Shown here piece by piece: positions 59,858 through 64,000 of a stretch of DNA of 64,000 bases (its first letter is position 1; the number at the start of each line of letters is the position of its first letter). Origin of the DNA: CAYVQE01 sp964633205 (GTDB lineage: Bacteria > Myxococcota > B64-G9); the NCBI GenBank assembly GCA_964633205.1, contig CAZWFN010000006.1, positions 24,828 to 88,827 of the forward strand. The letters are read 5' to 3'. The notes below the pieces were generated by a model that did no database searches, had not been told where the DNA came from, and saw only the letters and a list, made by a program, of their open reading frames with translations. Both the position numbers and the translations under genes were made by a program.

Positions 59858-60536
59858 CCAGCCGGCCTTGTTCGGCCGCGAAGCGCTGCAGTCCGGCCCC
59901 GGCGCGCTGGAGGGTTGGGCGCGCGCGCATGGCTACCGGCTGCCGGCCGGGGTGGACGAGGCCGGCCGCGGGCCGCTGGCCGGGCCGGTGGTGGCCGCGG
60001 CCGTGCTGCTCGACGACGGGCGGCCGATCGACGGTCTGAACGACTCCAAGAAGTTGAGCGCCGACCGGCGCCAGCAGCTGGCGCTGCTGATCCGCGAGCG
60101 GTCCGCGGCCGTGGGGCTGGGGGTGGTCGGTCCGCAGCAGATCGACGCCAGCGACATCCGCCGCGCCGCGCTGGCGGCCATGACCGCGGCGCTGGCCGAG
60201 CTGTGGGCCGCCGGCGGTCGGCCGGACGTGATCCTGGTCGACGGCCTCGACCCCTGCCCGCTGCCGTCGCTGCCCGCGATCAGCCCGCCCATCCGGGTGC
60301 GGGCCTTCATCCAGGGTGACGGCCGCAGCCTGGCCATCGCCGCCGCCTCCATCATCGCCAAGGTCCACCGCGACGCGCTGATGGACGGCTACCACCGCCG
60401 CTGGCCCCAGTACGGCTTCGATCAGCACAAGGGCTACGGCACCGCCGCCCACCGCCGCGCCCTGGCCAGCCACGGCCCCTGCCCCATCCACCGCCGCAGC
60501 TTCAACGGGGTGCTGGGCGGGATGGGTGAAGAATGA
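59832..60536 (+). CDS. rnhB: Ribonuclease HII
   Basis: A 234-residue RNase HII with active-site motifs GVDEAGRGPLAGPV (DE), VDGLDPCPLPS (the D), IIAKVHRDALM and the HKGYGTAAH region with the C-terminal HRRSF. It removes ribonucleotides from DNA. The start ATG 59832 overlaps the preceding gene by 26 bases; a shorter form is possible. rnhB after rplS is the conserved order. Confidence 0.93.
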   Translation: MARRPTACDQPALFGREALQSGPGALEGWARAHGYRLPAGVDEAGRGPLAGPVVAAAVLLDDGRPIDGLNDSKKLSADRRQQLALLIRERSAAVGLGVVGPQQIDASDIRRAALAAMTAALAELWAAGGRPDVILVDGLDPCPLPSLPAISPPIRVRAFIQGDGRSLAIAAASIIAKVHRDALMDGYHRRWPQYGFDQHKGYGTAAHRRALASHGPCPIHRRSFNGVLGGMGEE

Positions 60537-60758
60537 ACGAACCTTTTTGAGCCAGGGGCCGAGCCAGCGGACGGTAGTGTGATTTGCTCCCGAGGGGCGG
60601 GGAGGCATAGGCTCTTGGTGATGCCCGAACGACAACATGGTGGTCGAAACGGATGCAGCCATAAGAGGGCGGGCACGATTAAGCCAACACCCGATGCAAG
60701 CGAAGACTTGCGTCGGGTGTAGGCTCTTGCTCGCTACCCGCCACAGGAGGTTTATGGG
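60537..60758. promoter_or_regulatory. Intergenic region with hairpin and direct repeats before AAA cassette
   Basis: About 220 bases. ACACCCGATGCAAG (60687-60700) and CTTGCGTCGGGTGT (60707-60720) form a 14-bp stem with one G-U pair and a 6-base loop. TAGGCTCTTG occurs twice as a direct repeat (60608-60617, 60720-60729). These may regulate the AAA gene or end rnhB transcription; there is no U-run. Confidence 0.45.
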
Positions 60759-61907
60759 ATGAGCCGGAGCCATCCTCAGTTGCTCATCGAGAACTTCGGA
60801 CCCTTGGGGCGAGTCGATATCCAGTTCCGCGACATCACGGTGCTCGTCGGCCCGCAGGCTTCGGGCAAGAGCCTGGTCTTGCAGTGGCTAAAGCTCGCCA
60901 TCGACCGCGGCCGAATCCTCGGAACGCTGAGCAAGCACGGCTACTCCACCGACCATGAAAAGAGGCGGCTGCTCGGTCTGATGTTCGGGGCGGGCTACCA
61001 GGACGCTGTCGGTAAAAGCACGAAGGTGGTGCTCGACGGCGAAAACCTCGATCTCGACGTTCTCGCGAGAACCCGGATGCGCCACGAAGAGCACAAGGTC
61101 CTTTACATCCCGGCCCACCGGACGCTGGTGATGGGCACGGGTTGGCCCTTGCTGTTCCGCGGTGTTCCGGGTGAACCGCCGTTCGTGGTGCGCGAGTTCT
61201 CCGAGTGCACCCAACAGTTCCTCGAATCCAGCAAAGCGGCAGCGGTATTCCCGATCACCGGTCGCCTTCGTGGGAAGATCCGGCAGGTCCTCGACGAGGC
61301 CATCTTCCACGGCGGCCGGGTCGAGACAAAACCCAGCGGCGTCGGCGAGAAGAAGCTCCAGATGGTCTTCGGTGACAAGGGCCGCGAGACGTCCCTGTCG
61401 CTCATGGAGTGGACCACGGGGCAGCGGGAGGCGCTGCCGTTGATACTTGGCCTCTACGACGCCCTCCCGGCCGGCGCGGTGAAAAAAAGGAAGAGCCTGG
61501 ATCGGGTGATCATCGAGGAGCCGGAGCTCGGCCTACATCCGGACGGTATCCTGGCCATCATGCTGCTGCTGCTCGAACTCGTCCAGCGGGGCTATCGGCT
61601 GGTGCTGTCCACCCATTCGCCGCTGGTCCTGGATGTGTTCTGGGCGATGCAGCATTTGCGGGAGGAGAAGGATGGACCTGCCAAGCTGCTGGATGTTTTT
61701 CGATCCGGCAAGTCAAGAGACATGCGCGAGTGGGCGTCGACGGTTTTGAAAAAGGACGTCTCGATATACTTTCTCGATTACCGCGATGGAAGATCGGACT
61801 CTCATGATATCACCAGTCTGGATCCCATGGCCGCGAGCGAGGAGGTGGCCGGCTGGGGCCGGCTGATCCAGCACAGCACGCGCATTGCGGACATCATCTC
61901 GGGGTGA
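60759..61907 (+). CDS. AAA family ATPase (OLD/SMC-like)
   Basis: A 382-residue ATPase. P-loop VLVGPQASGKSLVLQWLKL, signature-like LSLMEWTTGQREALPLILG, Walker B VIIEEPELGLHPDGI and the His-switch VLSTHSPLVLDVF are typical of ABC-like AAA_15/OLD-N proteins. No nuclease or TOPRIM domain is attached. A small ORF overlaps its end. It is less GC-rich than its neighbours, and interrupts rnhB-yraN, consistent with transfer. Such ATPase-small protein pairs are often defence or toxin-like systems, but no effector domain is recognised. AGGAGG precedes ATG 60759. Confidence 0.75.
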   Translation: MSRSHPQLLIENFGPLGRVDIQFRDITVLVGPQASGKSLVLQWLKLAIDRGRILGTLSKHGYSTDHEKRRLLGLMFGAGYQDAVGKSTKVVLDGENLDLDVLARTRMRHEEHKVLYIPAHRTLVMGTGWPLLFRGVPGEPPFVVREFSECTQQFLESSKAAAVFPITGRLRGKIRQVLDEAIFHGGRVETKPSGVGEKKLQMVFGDKGRETSLSLMEWTTGQREALPLILGLYDALPAGAVKKRKSLDRVIIEEPELGLHPDGILAIMLLLLELVQRGYRLVLSTHSPLVLDVFWAMQHLREEKDGPAKLLDVFRSGKSRDMREWASTVLKKDVSIYFLDYRDGRSDSHDITSLDPMAASEEVAGWGRLIQHSTRIADIISG

Positions 61908-62226
61908 GCATGAAGGGCCGCGGGAAGAGGAGAGCGAGCAAGCAGGGGAGAAGGTCTTCGATTACCTGATCGTGGTGAAGGCGGATTGCCGGAGCAGGTT
62001 CGTCGAGGTGCACCCGGCGAGCTCGACCAAGCGCGTAGCCGAGGTCATCGCCAAGAAACGCAGTACGGAGTCCATGCTGGTTCGAGCTGGAATCCAGGTG
62101 TCGAGCAGCGAATGGTTCTGGCTGGTACCCGGAGAAGGGACAGTCAAATTCACATCGGGCAGTCGCTACGGCAAAATGCTGGCCCAGGAAAAAATCAAAC
62201 AGCCGAAGCGGCGAGTGACAACCTGA
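61885..62226 (+). CDS. Small partner protein of the AAA ATPase
   Basis: About 113 residues if read from TTG 61885, overlapping the ATPase end by 23 bases. The core VFDYLIVVKADCRSRFVEVH then PASSTKRVAEVIAKKRST and SSSEWFWLVPGEG is likely a small alpha/beta domain; a D-x(6)-EVH pattern followed by Lys could hint at a degenerate nuclease core, which is a guess. The 5-prime end is uncertain: an ATG at 61911 with GGGGTGA before it reads a different frame for 19 codons, so a frameshift may lie near GGGG at 61945. Confidence 0.5.
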   Translation: MRTSSRGEHEGPREEESEQAGEKVFDYLIVVKADCRSRFVEVHPASSTKRVAEVIAKKRSTESMLVRAGIQVSSSEWFWLVPGEGTVKFTSGSRYGKMLAQEKIKQPKRRVTT

Positions 62227-62284
62227 CATAGCCTCGGCCCTCCCCGGCAAACTCCATGTTCGTTCAGGGTGGTGGCAGTTCCGT

Positions 62285-63283
62285 TCAGGCGTAGTCGATG
62301 CGGGCGATCTGTTCGCGGAGGTCTTGCATCTCGTTCTGCCAGTAGCGCAGCGTGCCGAAGTGGGGGAAGGTGTGCTGGAAGATGGGGTCCTGCCAGCGCC
62401 GGGCGATCCAGGTGGCGTAGCGGATGTAGCGCAGCGCGCGCAGCGGCTCGATCAGCCGCTGCCAGCTGGGGTGGAAGTCGCGCAGCTCGGCGTAGGCCTC
62501 TATCAGCCGATCCCGCTGGCGCAGGCCGGCCTCGTCGACCGAGGGGGCCAGCAGCCAAAGATCCTGCACCGCCGGGCCGGTGCAGAAGTCGTCGAAGTCG
62601 AGGAAGGTGGGCCCGGCCGGCGCCCACAGCAGGTTGTTGAGATGACAGTCGCCGTGGATGCGGTGGCTGGGCACCTCGCGAAACAGCGGCTCGATGCGCG
62701 CCAGCAGGGCCTCTACGGTGGCGGCGTACTGGTCGCGGATCTCGGGCGGTAGGGCGTCGCGCTCGAGCAGCACGGCCAGGTTGTCGGCGCCGTAGCTCTG
62801 CGGGTCGAGCCGCGGCCGGTGCGGTTCGGCGCGCCGCGCGCCCACGTTGTGGATGCGGGCCACGTGGCGGCCCAGAATGGCCAGCTGTTCGTCGCTGGGC
62901 TCCTCGGGGGAGCGGCCGCCGATGCGCTCGAACAAGGCGTAGTAGATGCCCTCGACCTCGCCGATGGTGCGGCCGGGTTCGAGCTCCAGCGGCGGGGCGA
63001 CCGGGATCTCCTCTTCCTGCAGCTCGAGCAGAAAGGCGTGCTCGGCGGCTATGGCCGCGCGGTCCCAGCGGCCGGGCCGGTAGAACTTGCCCACCACCAT
63101 GCGCTCGTCGTCCAGCTCGAGCTGGTAGACGCGGTTTTCGTAGGAGTTGAGGATCAGAAAGCGGCCGCTGCAGCGCCGGCCCCCGGCCTCGACCGCATCG
63201 AGCACCTGCTCGGGCGTCAGTCGATGGAAACGACGCGCCAGCGGATGCTGCTCGATGCTCTGCTCCAGCTCTTCTTCGGCCAC
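62285..63283 (-). CDS. srkA: SrkA/YihE-like stress-response protein kinase
   Basis: A 332-residue aminoglycoside-phosphotransferase-fold kinase. The catalytic loop is HRIHGDCHLNNLLW, the metal site FLDFDDFCTGPAVQDLW, and the N-terminal substrate part (NSYENRVYQLELDDERMVVG with KFYRPGRW) fits SrkA. It is a Ser/Thr kinase linked to stress survival in E. coli. The GTG 63283 follows GGGAGG. It is in reverse orientation between the AAA cassette and yraN. Confidence 0.85.
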   Translation of the reverse strand: MAEEELEQSIEQHPLARRFHRLTPEQVLDAVEAGGRRCSGRFLILNSYENRVYQLELDDERMVVGKFYRPGRWDRAAIAAEHAFLLELQEEEIPVAPPLELEPGRTIGEVEGIYYALFERIGGRSPEEPSDEQLAILGRHVARIHNVGARRAEPHRPRLDPQSYGADNLAVLLERDALPPEIRDQYAATVEALLARIEPLFREVPSHRIHGDCHLNNLLWAPAGPTFLDFDDFCTGPAVQDLWLLAPSVDEAGLRQRDRLIEAYAELRDFHPSWQRLIEPLRALRYIRYATWIARRWQDPIFQHTFPHFGTLRYWQNEMQDLREQIARIDYA

Positions 63284-63353
63284 GCGGACCTCCCGTCAGC
63301 AGGCGGGCGCAGGATGCCACGGGCCCGCACCGCGGCGCAAGGACCGGGACGGA

Positions 63354-63716
63354 TCAGCGGCCGGCTTCGAAGGCGTTGGGGTAGTGCTCGAGCTGGCCGT
63401 CGACGCCGAGCACGGCCACCACGTCGAAGCGCAGCATGCGGTCCTGGATGTCGTTCTCCAAGCAGTAGGCCATGGCGGCGCGGACCACCTGCAGCTGCTT
63501 GCGGCGGGTGACGGTCTCTGCCGGGTGGACCTGATCGGGGTCGGTGCGCGAGCGGACCTCGACGAAGACCAGCGTCTCGCCGTCGGCGGCCACCAGGTCG
63601 ATCTCGCCGACCTTGGTGCGGGCGTTGCGTTCGACGATCTCCATGCCCTGGGCGGCCAGGTGCTCGGCGGCCAGGTTCTCGGCCCAGTCGCCCAGCGTGT
63701 GGCGGGGGTCGGTCAC
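63354..63716 (-). CDS. yraN: YraN/UPF0102 endonuclease-like protein
   Basis: A 120-residue protein with GDWAENLAAEHLAAQGMEIV, NARTKVGEIDLVAADGETLV and FVEVRSRTD, the PD-(D/E)xK-like UPF0102 core (E-x-D then E-V-R/K). Often follows rnhB. The GTG start at 63716 lies four bases after the previous zinc-ribbon gene's stop, so they are probably co-transcribed. Confidence 0.9.
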   Translation of the reverse strand: MTDPRHTLGDWAENLAAEHLAAQGMEIVERNARTKVGEIDLVAADGETLVFVEVRSRTDPDQVHPAETVTRRKQLQVVRAAMAYCLENDIQDRMLRFDVVAVLGVDGQLEHYPNAFEAGR

Positions 63717-63720
63717 CGGC

Positions 63721-64000
63721 TCACTCCTGGCGGGTGGCGCAGTAGGGGCAGAAGCGGGCCTCGGCCGGGATGGACTGGCCGCAGTGGGGGCAGGGGTGGG
63801 TGCTCGGTGCCCGATCGGGGGGCGATTGATCGGTGGTCGGCTGAACCGGGGCTTCTGGTTCTTGGGGTGATTGACCCTCCTTCGCCGGCTGCACCGGCTT
63901 CGGCGGGTCCTCCGCCGTCGCCGTAGGCGACGGCTCCGGAGGTGTTTCGGGTTCGGCCTCGGCAGCGGCCAGATCCAGACCGAAGGACTGCTCGAGCTGG
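63721..64000 (-). CDS. Zinc-ribbon protein (partial, cut by window edge)
   Basis: The last 92 residues are visible: a Pro/Glu/Ala-rich linker (EPETPPEPSPTATAEDPPKP) and a C-terminal zinc ribbon CPHCGQSIPAEARFCPYC. The N-terminal part lies outside the window, so the enzyme or membrane domain it belongs to is not known. Confidence 0.6.
   Translation of the reverse strand, partial: QLEQSFGLDLAAAEAEPETPPEPSPTATAEDPPKPVQPAKEGQSPQEPEAPVQPTTDQSPPDRAPSTHPCPHCGQSIPAEARFCPYCATRQE

Noticed and set aside
60759..61907. Known PARIS, Septu or Gabija defence system
   Set aside because: No TOPRIM, HNH, UvrD helicase or reverse transcriptase partner is recognised nearby.
1..64000. Prophage or integrated element
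   Set aside because: No integrase, structural phage genes or att-like repeats next to the tRNA genes were seen.

Overview
The window is very GC-rich chromosomal DNA (coding regions roughly 70% GC by eye) from a Gram-negative, Myxococcota-like bacterium (old Deltaproteobacteria). Supporting evidence: two secreted proteins end in MYXO-CTERM-type tails (Gly-Cys-Gly-Cys, a membrane helix, an Arg cluster); there are Asp/Gly/Ala-rich DGGxDAG linkers, a Cys-rich lipoprotein built of DDGNPCT-type repeats, a Ser/Thr kinase with a PEGA tail, LptE, and an MCE (Mla) lipid transport protein. Two 100-base N runs (26382-26481 and 37673-37772) mark scaffold gaps; both sit inside tandem protein repeats, so this is a draft or metagenome assembly.

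Layout. 1-343: toxin-antitoxin pair cut by the window edge. 450-4492: DinB-like protein, membrane MutS-like ATPase, crotonase and GNAT acetyltransferase. 4558-13921: exported or signalling proteins (beta-helix MYXO-CTERM protein joined in frame to a CpaB/RcpC-like lipoprotein, a conserved unknown, a PEGA Ser/Thr kinase, a giant Cys-rich lipoprotein). 14124-14689: a second toxin-antitoxin pair. 14891-17358: ROK fructokinase and GH32-like glycosidase. 17583-20777: barrel-like protein, M20 dipeptidase and D-Ala-D-Ala ligase-like ATP-grasp enzyme. 20779-32931: MYXO-CTERM phosphodiester glycosidase, then Sfp-type phosphopantetheinyl transferase, a large KS-AT-KS-ACPn-KR-DH synthase and an acyl-CoA dehydrogenase, with a sigma-54-like promoter upstream. 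33402-41653: purine nucleoside phosphorylase, small zinc proteins, phosphoesterase, HEAT and Sel1 lipoproteins, trypsin-like protease, membrane spermidine-synthase-like protein and a histone-H1-like/HTH protein.

41893-59857 is mostly housekeeping: thiD, leuS-lptE-holA (the enterobacterial order), rpsT, a long AT-richer gap with DnaA-box-like sites, mazG, tRNA-Glu, tRNA-Thr, thiC, a Crp-family regulator, mlaF-mlaD, and ffh-rpsP-khpA-rimM-trmD-rplS followed by a membrane SMC-like ATPase and rnhB. The usual rnhB-yraN neighbourhood is interrupted by a lower-GC cassette (AAA ATPase plus small protein) and by an SrkA-like kinase; yraN and a truncated zinc-ribbon protein close the window.

How the genes work together: the acyl-CoA dehydrogenase, synthase and phosphopantetheinyl transferase form a tight operon that probably makes a polyketide-like or secondary lipid product. 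The mla, lptE and MYXO-CTERM genes serve the envelope. The leuS and ffh-rplS blocks serve translation and protein export. Several genes with clear protein-level starts have only CTG at the expected start position, which may reflect non-standard start use in this organism. The most unusual items are the MYXO-CTERM/lipoprotein in-frame fusion, the KS-AT-KS synthase with a Thr at the ACP attachment site, the AAA cassette between rnhB and yraN, and the possible replication origin near 47.77-47.99 kb.
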